Positions 1 through 7,482 of a stretch of DNA of 8,576 nt are shown here, in pieces; position 1 is the first letter of the stretch; the number at the start of each line of letters is the position of its first letter. The position numbers and the translations under genes were made by a program. The DNA is from Tannerella sp. (GTDB lineage: Bacteria > Bacteroidota > Bacteroidia > Bacteroidales > Tannerellaceae): the NCBI GenBank assembly GCA_031282485.1, contig JAITDQ010000240.1:1-8576 (forward strand). Reading direction: 5' to 3'. Under the pieces are notes generated by a model. The model was not told where the DNA came from and made no database searches. It worked only from the letters and a program-made list of their open reading frames with translations.

Positions 1-560
1 GGCGATTCATTACCCAAATCGGAAAGATATACAGGTATTTCATTGCCCGGACGGTTGACGGCGTTGCCCGAATGAAGAAAATCAGCCATTTCCACGCTTA
101 ACTTAACCGGCTCATCGGAATATTTGACGTTGAACGTGTAATAACTGCCGTCTTCGGTTATGACGGAAAGATTGCTTTCCTTGCTGAAACCCTGCGTTGC
201 AGCCTTCACTCGAAGAACGTTTTCCGCTCCGTCGGCTTTTGCCGCTAAAAGGTCAATAGACCCTAAATCGACATATCTAATCCCTGAGGGAAAAATGATA
301 TGTACAGTCTTGTAAAATGTTATTTCGAGGGCATACGGCGCTATCATACGGTTGAAGGTCAACGGACGAGTAAGCCCGCTGTACAAATCGCCCGTAGAAG
401 GATTTGTTTGTGTGTTTTCCGGCGTTTTTTCCGGAACACTGTTTTCCGATACTTCCAACTGTACATTTTTCGCCGTATCGTTTTCCGGCGCATCATTCTG
501 TGCGCTCACTGCTGTAAAAATGCCTGCAACAAAGGCAAGCGTTATCAAAAATCTTTTCAT
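1..560 (-). CDS. traN: TraN conjugal transfer protein, DUF4138 family, N-terminal part (cut by window edge)
   Basis: The reading frame opens at the ATG at 560-558 and continues without a stop to the left edge, giving 186 residues plus two bases; family members are roughly 300 residues, so the C-terminal third or more is missing. Residues 1-20 form a signal peptide (MKRF, hydrophobic core, VSA-Q cleavage site). Residues 21-58 are a low-complexity stretch rich in Glu, Asn, Pro and Thr. From about residue 85 the conserved DUF4138 signature appears (HIIFPSGIRYVDLGS, then KADGAENVLRVKAA and EDGSYYTFNVKY). The fold resembles a periplasmic partner of the VirB10-like TraM, in the manner of VirB9, though that equivalence is an inference. 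It follows traM after 21 nt (561-581), in the same operon. Export to the periplasm or outer membrane is expected from the signal peptide. Identification is strong; exact function in the channel is less certain. Confidence 0.93.
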   Translation of the reverse strand, partial: MKRFLITLAFVAGIFTAVSAQNDAPENDTAKNVQLEVSENSVPEKTPENTQTNPSTGDLYSGLTRPLTFNRMIAPYALEITFYKTVHIIFPSGIRYVDLGSIDLLAAKADGAENVLRVKAATQGFSKESNLSVITEDGSYYTFNVKYSDEPVKLSVEMADFLHSGNAVNRPGNEIPVYLSDLGNES

Positions 561-581
561 TTGAATTTTAACGGTATTAAA

Positions 582-1991
582 TTATTTTACTGAATTTTTT
601 AACTGTTCTTCCGAAATCAGAAATACTCTGTATCCCGCTTTCAGACGTACTTTTACTTCACGGAGTTTTCTCGCCGTAAACTGCGAAACGCCCTGTATAA
701 GATTGCGTCCCATATCGGCGACAAACTGTTCGCCGGCATCGTCGGCTAAATTGATGCTTGTGCCGGCAGATGTTCCCATATTGGCAAGCACTTCCTTCAC
801 GGCATTCATTTCCTGCAAATTCGGAATAAAAATTCCCTGTTGTCCGTCGTTGTCGTAAACCGTCAGTTCCACAGGAATAATCGTCCCTCTGTATTCCAGC
901 GAACGGACGGTAATACCAAGCCGTTCGCCCTGAATCTTCGCCGTTGACGCAAGAACGGTATTTTGCGGGATAACTGTTGTGCCGACCCGCATCGGCTCGA
1001 GCAGCCGTATTTGAACGCTTTGCCCGTCTCTGACTGTCAGATTGTCGTGAACACAGGCGGAAATAGTGTTTTTCATCCCTATACCTGCCGGCTCTGCGGT
1101 TGCAGTCAAAAAATTCATGTTACGTGGTTTTCCCAACATTTCCATAATTTCCGCATCGCTCATTTCCTGACGCAATAACGACACTGTTTGCGTTCTTACT
1201 TTGCTGACCGGAACGACCATCGTTTTTCCCGAAGTGTTAGCCGGTTGAGCCGGATGTGGCGATTGATGTTCGGCGTTAACCGTTCCCGGAGTTCCTGTCC
1301 CGGTCATTCCCGCCATTCCTCCGGTCATTCCCGTCATTCCTCCGGGCATGGCTGTAGAAGTTGCCCCCGGATTCAACGGCAAATATTTGGACGCCATTTG
1401 ATACGACCGTTCCATGATTGCCATTTGTTCGTCAATGGCTTTTTGGGTGGTTTCTTTTTCGTCCATGCGACGGCGGAGTTCCTCAAGTTCCTGCTGCAAT
1501 TTCTCTTTTTCCGGATCGGTTTTTGGGGATTCGTAAAAATTGCCGAGCGTCCGGTTAATATCCTGATATGCTCTTGCAGAATTTTGAATCGGCGGCGGAG
1601 GGTTATGCGTTCCGCCTGTTCTGCCTGCTCCGGATGTTGGCTGCACCCTGTCAGGCTCATCTATTAAAGCCAAATCGTCGTCAGGTTTTTGGCTGTCGCC
1701 GCCCAGAAGCGAGGAAAAATCCTGCAACGAACGCATCCGCTCTTCCTGTTTCTGTTTCATCTGCTCCTGTTCGTAGGCGTCGCGCTTGTCGCTGATAAGT
1801 CCTTTATCCTGTGGCATCGGGATGTCGGTATTGAATCCCGCCTGTGCATCCTGTTTTGCTTTTTCGTCTGCCGACGGCGCAAAAATAAACCACATACAGC
1901 CGGCGCAAATTATCGCCATCAATGCAAAAACAACGTATTTTTTCATTGTCTGTTTTTGCGCTTCACTCAATCTTTGATTATTCGTACTCAT
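582..1991 (-). CDS. traM: TraM, VirB10-like conjugal transfer scaffold protein
   Basis: This 469-residue protein has the VirB10 layout. There is a short cytoplasmic N-terminus, one membrane segment at about residues 18-37 and a long periplasmic linker. The linker holds a Pro-rich patch (PPPP near 131-134), a charged probable coiled coil at about 160-200 (Glu, Lys, Arg, Gln rich) and a Gly-Met-Thr repeat at about 216-231. A conserved beta-rich C-terminal domain covers about residues 300-460. In the VirB10 family this protein spans the envelope and joins the inner-membrane complex to the outer core. The start at 1991 lies inside the end of traL, giving a 14-nt overlap (1978-1991) in another frame and suggesting translational coupling. 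The stop at 584-582 precedes traN by 21 nt. Length is near that of CTnDOT TraM as I recall it. The Gly-Met-Thr segment is encoded by a 21-bp tandem repeat and may vary in length. Confidence 0.94.
   Translation of the reverse strand: MSTNNQRLSEAQKQTMKKYVVFALMAIICAGCMWFIFAPSADEKAKQDAQAGFNTDIPMPQDKGLISDKRDAYEQEQMKQKQEERMRSLQDFSSLLGGDSQKPDDDLALIDEPDRVQPTSGAGRTGGTHNPPPPIQNSARAYQDINRTLGNFYESPKTDPEKEKLQQELEELRRRMDEKETTQKAIDEQMAIMERSYQMASKYLPLNPGATSTAMPGGMTGMTGGMAGMTGTGTPGTVNAEHQSPHPAQPANTSGKTMVVPVSKVRTQTVSLLRQEMSDAEIMEMLGKPRNMNFLTATAEPAGIGMKNTISACVHDNLTVRDGQSVQIRLLEPMRVGTTVIPQNTVLASTAKIQGERLGITVRSLEYRGTIIPVELTVYDNDGQQGIFIPNLQEMNAVKEVLANMGTSAGTSINLADDAGEQFVADMGRNLIQGVSQFTARKLREVKVRLKAGYRVFLISEEQLKNSVK
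1300..1341. repeat. 21-bp tandem repeat, two copies, inside traM
   Basis: Positions 1300-1320 and 1321-1341 are the same 21-bp unit with one mismatch (C at 1312 or 1313 region versus T in the second copy). A degenerate third copy begins at 1342. The unit is a multiple of three, so gain or loss keeps frame. On the minus strand it encodes Gly-Met-Thr/Ala runs in the periplasmic linker of TraM. Confidence 0.85.
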
Positions 1992-2271
1992 ACTCTTTAT
2001 TCTTAATTACATTAATACTGTCGATATACAGTTTTTTTAATTCCAACTGTTTGATATGTTCAATATGAATCAGTTCCGCATCGCGTTTACCGATGTTGTA
2101 AATAGACCTGACCAGAGTGCAAACACTGACAACGCTCAGCACAGCGCCAACAATAAGCACGATGACAAGCCGTTTCACGGGAGAAGGTTTTCCGCAAACA
2201 GCGTGGAGACCACAGTTAAAATCCTCCCGGATATCTCCTAAAAATTCTTTTAATCCTTTTTTTAATTTCAT
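1978..2271 (-). CDS. traL: TraL, small inner-membrane conjugal transfer protein, DUF3989 family
   Basis: With the ATG at 2271-2269 the product has 97 residues. It has an amphipathic, charged N-terminus (MKLKKGLKEFLGDIREDF), one membrane segment at about 34-56, and a charged tail of about 40 residues. This matches the DUF3989/TraL family found between TraK and TraM in Bacteroidota conjugative elements. Its biochemical role is not established; a small bitopic protein beside VirB8-like TraK and VirB10-like TraM probably helps assemble the inner-membrane complex (inference). A longer frame from an ATG at 2298 would add nine residues and overlap the end of traK by 14 nt. I prefer 2271 because the protein then begins with the family-like MKLKK sequence, leaving a 13-nt gap after traK. 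The gene end overlaps the traM start by 14 nt. Two cysteines (20 and 26) precede the membrane segment. Confidence 0.88.
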   Translation of the reverse strand: MKLKKGLKEFLGDIREDFNCGLHAVCGKPSPVKRLVIVLIVGAVLSVVSVCTLVRSIYNIGKRDAELIHIEHIKQLELKKLYIDSINVIKNKEYEYE

Positions 2272-2284
2272 AATACGATTATTT

Positions 2285-2908
2285 TTAACGTTCAACAATT
2301 CTTAAATCTCTGTTTTCCACAATGCCGAAGGCTTCCATTGTAAAACCGTGCGGATTGTTGTCGCTGCGGACGGAGTTAATCAGGTTACACCGGGTTATTA
2401 AACTGCGTTCGGTGATGTTGCTTTCGCGGATTATCAACTGACGCGCATACGTTACCACTTTGTAAGGATAAGCGTCAAAATTGCATACAACGCTGTCAAC
2501 CTGACAGTTTTGGTTAATATTTCCGGAAATTATCCGGTTATAATAGCCTTTTTCCTGCAAATCGCGATAATATCCGAAAGCCGATTTATCGACCAGAAAC
2601 AACGCTCTGCGAATATTCGATTCTATGGCATTTTTATCCGGCGACAATGTAAAAAACAGTTCATGAAAGCGTTTTACATGTTCACGCGCTTCGACCGGGC
2701 GGTTTTGCGACAAATCCTGCGACAGGGCGAGGATAAGCGACTTACCGCCGTCCAATACATAGATTTTTTGCCTTTGCGCTTCGGCAAAATTGTATGAGTT
2801 CCACACCGAATATCCGGTAATACCGGCGCACAGGCAAACAAATACGATTCCGAAAAACCGTATTTGCTTAAAACTTGTTTCAATATTTTTTAATGACTTA
2901 AATTCCAT
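2285..2908 (-). CDS. traK: TraK, VirB8-like conjugal transfer protein
   Basis: The 207-residue product has a short cytoplasmic N-terminus, a single membrane anchor at about residues 17-38 and a periplasmic domain, which is the VirB8 topology. Conserved-looking TraK segments include FHELFFTLSPD (about 81-91), DSVVCNFDAYPY (about 138-149), the RESNITERSLITRC stretch (about 161-174) and NSVRSDNNPHGF (about 178-189). VirB8 proteins nucleate the secretion complex at the inner membrane and contact VirB10-like and VirB6-like partners, here TraM and TraJ. Three cysteines fall in the periplasmic domain (135, 142 and 174), so a disulfide is possible but not shown. The start at 2908 follows traJ by 34 AT-rich nt and is preceded on its own strand by the A-rich motif AAGTATTAAA rather than a Shine-Dalgarno sequence. 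Family assignment is confident. Confidence 0.94.
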   Translation of the reverse strand: MEFKSLKNIETSFKQIRFFGIVFVCLCAGITGYSVWNSYNFAEAQRQKIYVLDGGKSLILALSQDLSQNRPVEAREHVKRFHELFFTLSPDKNAIESNIRRALFLVDKSAFGYYRDLQEKGYYNRIISGNINQNCQVDSVVCNFDAYPYKVVTYARQLIIRESNITERSLITRCNLINSVRSDNNPHGFTMEAFGIVENRDLRIVER

Positions 2909-2942
2909 AATTTAATACTTTTAATTTTATATTCTCAATAAT

Positions 2943-3956
2943 TTATGGGCTTACTAAACGTCCCGCAATATTTCCTGAAACAGCGCCTGCGGCGGCTCCC
3001 GCCACTGCGCCTGTCTTGGCAGCCGTAGAGTTAATATTCCGGCTGTAAGCGCCCATGCCGCCTGCCGAAATTATCCAGTTGGCAACGGTGGGGATGGTGA
3101 AATACCCGATGATGCCAATTATCATAAAAATGATATAGACGGCATTAGAGGCGTCAATAGAAAAATTGGGATTGTTCTGCAATTCCGAAATATCATTTTT
3201 CAGCATCAAAATTTGGATTTTGGCAAGTATCGAAGAGAACAAATCCGAAACAGGCAGCCACAGATACACGCTTATATAACGGGTTATCCACTGTGTTAAA
3301 GTCGATTGAAAACCGTCATACACTGAAATAGCAAAGGCGACAGGTCCTAAAATGGCAAGGACAATCAAAAAGAATGTCCGTATCGTGTCGATGACCAGAG
3401 CAGCCGCCTGAAACAGTATTTCCAACAGTTCACGAAACCAGTCTCTGATTGATTTTTTCAGGCTGTACATCCCGCGTTCAACGTACATTCCCGCCATTGC
3501 AACCATATCGCCCGGACTCCAGCCGAGTTCGTCGAGTTGACGATCAAATTCCTCGTCGGAAACAAGAAAGGCTGTTTCGGGATTTTTCATCATCGCTTCA
3601 TATTCGAGCTGGTCTTTTTGCTTCTGATACTCGTTCATGTCGAAAGTCTGCGTTTCGAGCATCTGGTGACAGCCTTTCGTAACAGGCGACATGACAGCAT
3701 TGATTGTACCCAAAACAAACGAGGGGAAAAACATAATGCAAAGCCCAATCACAAACGGTCGCAAAAGCGGGTACACGTCTATGGGTTCGGCGCGGGACAG
3801 GGATTGCCAGACCCTGTGAGCGATGTAGAACAAAGCCCCAAGTCCGGCAATACCTTTTGCTACGCCCGCCATGTTGCCGCACAGCGGCATCATTTCAGTA
3901 TAGAGGTTACGCAAAATTTGATGCAGATTGTCAAAACTAATCAATAATAACAACAT
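2943..3956 (-). CDS. traJ: TraJ, VirB6-like polytopic inner-membrane conjugal transfer protein
   Basis: This 337-residue protein carries the TraJ signature near its start (DNLHQILRNLYTEMMPLCG) followed by GVAKGIAGLGALF and RAEPIDVYPLLRPF. Hydrophobic segments lie at about residues 29-48, 63-87, 180-212, 226-252 and 271-297. Between the second and third is a charged soluble loop of about 90 residues. The C-terminus (about 312-332) is Ala/Gly rich. A polytopic protein in this place corresponds to VirB6, which helps form the substrate path across the inner membrane; that role is inferred from the family. The frame starts at the ATG at 3956-3954, which gives the expected TraJ N-terminus, and follows traI after 22 nt. 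The stop at 2945-2943 is followed by a 34-nt AT-rich spacer before traK. Confidence 0.94.
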   Translation of the reverse strand: MLLLLISFDNLHQILRNLYTEMMPLCGNMAGVAKGIAGLGALFYIAHRVWQSLSRAEPIDVYPLLRPFVIGLCIMFFPSFVLGTINAVMSPVTKGCHQMLETQTFDMNEYQKQKDQLEYEAMMKNPETAFLVSDEEFDRQLDELGWSPGDMVAMAGMYVERGMYSLKKSIRDWFRELLEILFQAAALVIDTIRTFFLIVLAILGPVAFAISVYDGFQSTLTQWITRYISVYLWLPVSDLFSSILAKIQILMLKNDISELQNNPNFSIDASNAVYIIFMIIGIIGYFTIPTVANWIISAGGMGAYSRNINSTAAKTGAVAGAAAGAVSGNIAGRLVSP

Positions 3957-3978
3957 AATTAATTCTCAATTAATATGA

Positions 3979-4608
3979 CTACCAATACCTGTCTTCTGCG
4001 TTTCCATACAGGGCGGTTACACGGTCGGCGTCGCCTGCCTTCTTTGCCCGCAGATATGCTACCGATATGTTTTTGCGGGTGTAGTAACTGACTAAATTTC
4101 TGTGAGTTTTCAGACGGTCGTAAACGTAGTTGATAATGTCCATGCGTTCATGGTCGGTCATTGACAGTCCGTTCAGATTGACCACGTCTTTGAGTTCCAG
4201 AATCATATTGGCGCTTTCCTGAAGCAGGATAGTGTAACCGTTGGCTATCGCTATCAATTCTTCGTACCGGAAATGCGGGTCGGACAGCATCTTTTGAAAA
4301 CTGTTGACATAAATGTCGCCGATTTCGCCGACAATCAAAATAGCGTCCCGGACTTTCCGGGCATCTTTAACAAGGTTGTGTACGCCTTTCAACTTGTCAT
4401 AATACTCTTTCCCCTGATTGTAAACCTTTTGCACCTCTTTAAAATTGTTAATCATGTTGGTTGCCGTCGTGGATGTTTCCACAATCTGATTAATGGAGTT
4501 TACAATACTCGTGGCAATATGGGCGGGGTCTGCCACTATAAACTGCGCATTTACACGGCTTGCAATTCCTGCAAGCAAAATAATCATAAGTAAAATTACC
4601 TTTTTCAT
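3979..4608 (-). CDS. traI: TraI, secreted VirB5-like conjugal transfer protein, DUF4141 family
   Basis: From the ATG at 4608-4606 the product has 209 residues with a clear signal peptide (MKKV, hydrophobic core, cleavage near VNA-Q at 21). The mature protein is mostly predicted alpha-helical. It begins QFIVADPAHIATSIVNSIN, a hallmark of the DUF4141/TraI family and of VirB5/TrbJ-type proteins. VirB5-like proteins act in the periplasm and at the pilus tip. The name TraI here follows CTnDOT and is not the F-plasmid relaxase TraI. An upstream in-frame ATG at 4644 would add 12 residues (MLSIKVLKKVIK) before the signal peptide. I reject it because it lies in AT-repeat spacer and displaces the signal peptide from the N-terminus. 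The preferred start has AAGGTAATAAAA just upstream, a weak but plausible initiation site. The gap to traG is 51 nt. Confidence 0.92.
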   Translation of the reverse strand: MKKVILLMIILLAGIASRVNAQFIVADPAHIATSIVNSINQIVETSTTATNMINNFKEVQKVYNQGKEYYDKLKGVHNLVKDARKVRDAILIVGEIGDIYVNSFQKMLSDPHFRYEELIAIANGYTILLQESANMILELKDVVNLNGLSMTDHERMDIINYVYDRLKTHRNLVSYYTRKNISVAYLRAKKAGDADRVTALYGNAEDRYW

Positions 4609-4621
4609 TTTTATTACCTTT

Positions 4622-4668
4622 TTTAATACTTTAATACTTAACATAATAACTCTTAGTTCTTAACTCTT
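4622..4668. repeat. AT-rich short direct repeats between traG and traI
   Basis: Two short tandem arrangements fill this spacer. The 8-bp unit TTAATACT occurs at 4623-4630 and 4631-4638. The 8-bp unit TAACTCTT occurs at 4647-4654 and 4661-4668, 14 bp apart; the second copy contains the traG stop codon (4660-4662). TTTAATACTT recurs at 2911-2920 just before traK. These may be initiation leaders typical of A-rich Bacteroidota translation or slippage-prone filler; no function is shown. Confidence 0.6.
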
Positions 4669-7155
4669 GGTTTTTAGTTTCTCGGCTATCTGTTTGATAG
4701 CCAATTCAATATTTCCGCCCAACTTTTCAGTCAGGCGCATAAGTTCCAACTTTTCCGTTTCTTCGGTAGTATATGTAAAATACTCTTCCAAAGACACTTC
4801 TGTTGCATAAACGGCAGACTGTACGCCGCCGAGTCCAATCCATACTTCCTTGTATTTCCGGTTTGGGTTGTTTGCCATGTTAATAGACAGGATTTGAGAA
4901 CGTTCCTTGTCGGTCAATCCAAGCAACGCCTGGATACTGTCAAACTTATTCATGTATTTCCTCTGGTCGAGCAGGATTTTGCAGTCGGCATTGTTGATAA
5001 TACTCTCTTTTACAATCGGTGAAGCGATAATATCGTCCACTTCCTGCGTTACCACAATCGCTTCGCCAAAAAATTTACGAACGGTTTTATACAAATACTT
5101 AATGTACTCTGCCATACCTTCTTTCGCTATCGCTTTCCACGCTTCCTCTATCAAAATCAATTTCCTGATACCGTGCAACCGGCGCATCTTGTTGATAAAC
5201 ACTTCCATGATAATGATTGTAGTTATCGGAAAAAGAATTTTATGGTCCTTTATGGCGTCTATCTCAAAGACAATAAAGCGTTTGGAAAGCAAATCAAGTT
5301 CCTTGTCGGAATTGAGCAGGAAATCATATTCCCCACCTTTGTAATAAGGCTCAAGAACGTTCAGGAAATTGGCAATATCGAAATCTTTTTCGCGCACTGC
5401 CTTGTCGTCAAGAACATTGCGGTATTCGCCTTTGACAAACTCGTAAAATGTGTTGAATGAGGGCAAAATACCTGTTTTCAGGCGTTCGATATACATGCTT
5501 ACGGCATTCGACAGAGCGACTTCTTCCGCCCGTGTAGGCGGCTCGTTGTCGCGCTTCCAAAGCGTCAGGATTAGCGTTTTGATACTTTCGCGTTTTTCAA
5601 TGTCAAAAACATTGTCATCCGTATAGAAAGGATTGAAACTGATAGGGTTTTGTTCCGTATAAGTGAAATAAACCCCGTCTTCGCCCATTGTTTTACGGTT
5701 TATCAAATTGCACAGTCCCTGATACGAATTTCCGGTATCGACTAAAACAATATGCGCTCCCTGTTCGTAATACTGACGTACCATGTGATTGGTAAAAAAC
5801 GATTTACCGCTGCCGCTGGGTCCTAAAATAAATTTATTGCGGTTGGTAATAATACCTTTTTTCATGGGCAAATCCGAAATATCCAGATGTAGCGGTTTAC
5901 CCGTCAATCTGTCCACCATTTTTATTCCGAACGGAGAAGGGGAAGAACGGTAGTTCGTTTCTTCTGCGAAAAAACACAACGCCTGCTCAATAAAAGTGTA
6001 AAAACTTTCCTCTGCGGGAAAATCCGCTTCATTACCCGGAATACCCGCCCAATACAGAGCCGGAATATCCACAGTGTTTTGACGCGGTTTACATTCCATT
6101 AAAGCCAACTGACTGCCGACGTCGTTTTTTATCCTTTGCAGTTCCTCGCTGTCGTCGCTCCACGACATAACATTACAGTGACAGCGTACCGAAGTCAGTC
6201 CCAGCGAGTGGGCTTCGTTCAAATACTGTTCTATCCACTGTTTGTTGATTTGATTGGAACGGCTGTAGCGTGATAATGAGTGCATGTTTCTTGCCTGTTT
6301 CTCAAACTTTTTCAGATTTTCGGCGCTGTCGTCAATAAAAATAAACTGATTGTACAGATGATTACACGATAACAGCACGCCAACAGGTGCGGCAAATGAC
6401 AGACGGCAATCACTGCGGTCGGTCGAAAGTTTTTCATACCTGTTATCTGTTGAGACTTTGCCGGGCAAATCATCAACATCCGAAAGAGTGTGCAGACAGA
6501 GAATATTATCCCCAATCCGCATGTTTTCGGGATTCAGTTGAATGTCCTTTAATACGGTCGTATCTTCCAGCGAGAGCGAAAAATATTTTTCTACAAGACC
6601 GTCGTTATCTTTTGTTCCGGTTATTTCGTCGCTTGTCAGACGGGTAAGTTTTAAAAATCCCGAATCGTTCATAATCCGTTCAAACTGTCCGACCGCTTCC
6701 AGAAATTTTTGGACAGTTTCTTTGTCCCTGATTTCCTTTGGAACAAGAAAACCGCGACAAAGCGTGTTGAAATTGCTTTGCATCCGCATCCGTTCCTTTG
6801 TTGTTTTGGTCAGGAACAGAAAACAGGCATGATTCAAATACGGGCGTTCATTAAAATGACGCTCAAAACTGCGGCTCAAAAAACTCAAATCGTCTTTTTG
6901 TATTTCCGGCGTGTAGTTTTCTTTGATAAACCAGTCCTGTTTATGTACAACCGAATAATTTGGCAACACTTTGATTGCCTTCGCCCAACTCGAATGGATA
7001 GCCTCGTATTCGGACGAGGTGACGGTGAACAGTTCGGGCAACTCAACCCGAAATGCCACCGTTACATCTGCGTCCTTGCTGACAATACAGCCGTTTTCGA
7101 CCGTCAGCAACGGAAATTTACTCTCGAGTGTAACCGCTTTTAATACGTTTCTCAT
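4660..7155 (-). CDS. traG: TraG, VirB4-like conjugation ATPase
   Basis: The 831-residue product is the largest protein here and the VirB4-type ATPase of the channel. The N-terminal part (roughly 1-80) fits DUF3875, the N-terminal domain usual in Bacteroidota TraG. A central region leads into the P-loop domain with Walker A GPSGSGKS at 445-452 (Lys451, Ser452). A Walker B-like LILIEEAW follows at 666-673, and a VVTQEVDD segment with Gln704 is in the sensor position. Such ATPases power pilus assembly and substrate transport and dock on the inner-membrane complex (family knowledge). The usual acidic Walker B pair appears as Glu670-Glu671. The ATG at 7155-7153 overlaps the traF stop as ATGA (7152-7155), the classic arrangement for translational coupling. 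The frame is complete, with no frameshift. It is TraG in the CTnDOT sense, not the F-plasmid TraG or the VirD4-like coupling protein sometimes given that name. Confidence 0.96.
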   Translation of the reverse strand: MRNVLKAVTLESKFPLLTVENGCIVSKDADVTVAFRVELPELFTVTSSEYEAIHSSWAKAIKVLPNYSVVHKQDWFIKENYTPEIQKDDLSFLSRSFERHFNERPYLNHACFLFLTKTTKERMRMQSNFNTLCRGFLVPKEIRDKETVQKFLEAVGQFERIMNDSGFLKLTRLTSDEITGTKDNDGLVEKYFSLSLEDTTVLKDIQLNPENMRIGDNILCLHTLSDVDDLPGKVSTDNRYEKLSTDRSDCRLSFAAPVGVLLSCNHLYNQFIFIDDSAENLKKFEKQARNMHSLSRYSRSNQINKQWIEQYLNEAHSLGLTSVRCHCNVMSWSDDSEELQRIKNDVGSQLALMECKPRQNTVDIPALYWAGIPGNEADFPAEESFYTFIEQALCFFAEETNYRSSPSPFGIKMVDRLTGKPLHLDISDLPMKKGIITNRNKFILGPSGSGKSFFTNHMVRQYYEQGAHIVLVDTGNSYQGLCNLINRKTMGEDGVYFTYTEQNPISFNPFYTDDNVFDIEKRESIKTLILTLWKRDNEPPTRAEEVALSNAVSMYIERLKTGILPSFNTFYEFVKGEYRNVLDDKAVREKDFDIANFLNVLEPYYKGGEYDFLLNSDKELDLLSKRFIVFEIDAIKDHKILFPITTIIIMEVFINKMRRLHGIRKLILIEEAWKAIAKEGMAEYIKYLYKTVRKFFGEAIVVTQEVDDIIASPIVKESIINNADCKILLDQRKYMNKFDSIQALLGLTDKERSQILSINMANNPNRKYKEVWIGLGGVQSAVYATEVSLEEYFTYTTEETEKLELMRLTEKLGGNIELAIKQIAEKLKTKS

Positions 7156-7475
7156 TTCGTTGACATTCTTTGGTGAAACAATCGGAAAAAGCGCCGGCGG
7201 TTGATGACATATCGCGGATGGTTGCTCCTCGCCTGTGCTTTCATTAGCCCGTGTTCGCCGTATTTACCGTTGAGGTAAAATATCCCATAAACCAGAGTTA
7301 ATGCGGCAGTTACACCGAAAATAATACAAATCCACTGATTTATGCCCGCCATGTACATGACCACGAACACTACAAACAGACCCAGCAACCCGCCTGCGAA
7401 AATAAACAGATATTGAGATTTAAGTCCCTGAAATTCCGCCGGTTTGCCTATTCCCTTATTCAACGTATATTCCAT
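7152..7475 (-). CDS. traF: TraF, VirB3-like inner-membrane conjugal transfer protein, DUF4133 family
   Basis: From the ATG at 7475-7473 the product has 107 residues. It opens with the DUF4133 signature (MEYTLNKGIGKPAEFQGLKS) and then QYLFIFAGG. Two membrane segments follow at about 22-43 and 47-68. The basic C-terminus ends near RRRFFRLFHQR. VirB3-like proteins sit in the inner membrane beside the VirB4 ATPase; in many systems the two are adjacent or fused, which fits the ATGA overlap with traG. A longer frame from 7520 adds 15 residues that overlap traE coding sequence and lack family resemblance, so I chose the shorter start. It lies 7 nt after the traE stop. Start choice is supported by the family N-terminus rather than by a ribosome binding site. 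Confidence 0.92.
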   Translation of the reverse strand: MEYTLNKGIGKPAEFQGLKSQYLFIFAGGLLGLFVVFVVMYMAGINQWICIIFGVTAALTLVYGIFYLNGKYGEHGLMKAQARSNHPRYVINRRRFFRLFHQRMSTK

Positions 7476-7482
7476 GTCTTGA

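Noticed and set aside
300..593. 97-residue plus-strand open frame at the left end
   Set aside because: It is antisense to the TraN signal peptide and early domain, which match the TraN family.
1188..1667. 159-residue plus-strand open frame with Ser/His/Gly repeats
   Set aside because: The repeat is just the antisense reading of the TraM 21-bp repeat; the true coding frame is TraM.
4907..5344. 145-residue plus-strand open frame inside traG
   Set aside because: It is antisense to a conserved stretch of TraG that holds the Walker B region, has no family resemblance and no plausible leader; a shadow frame.
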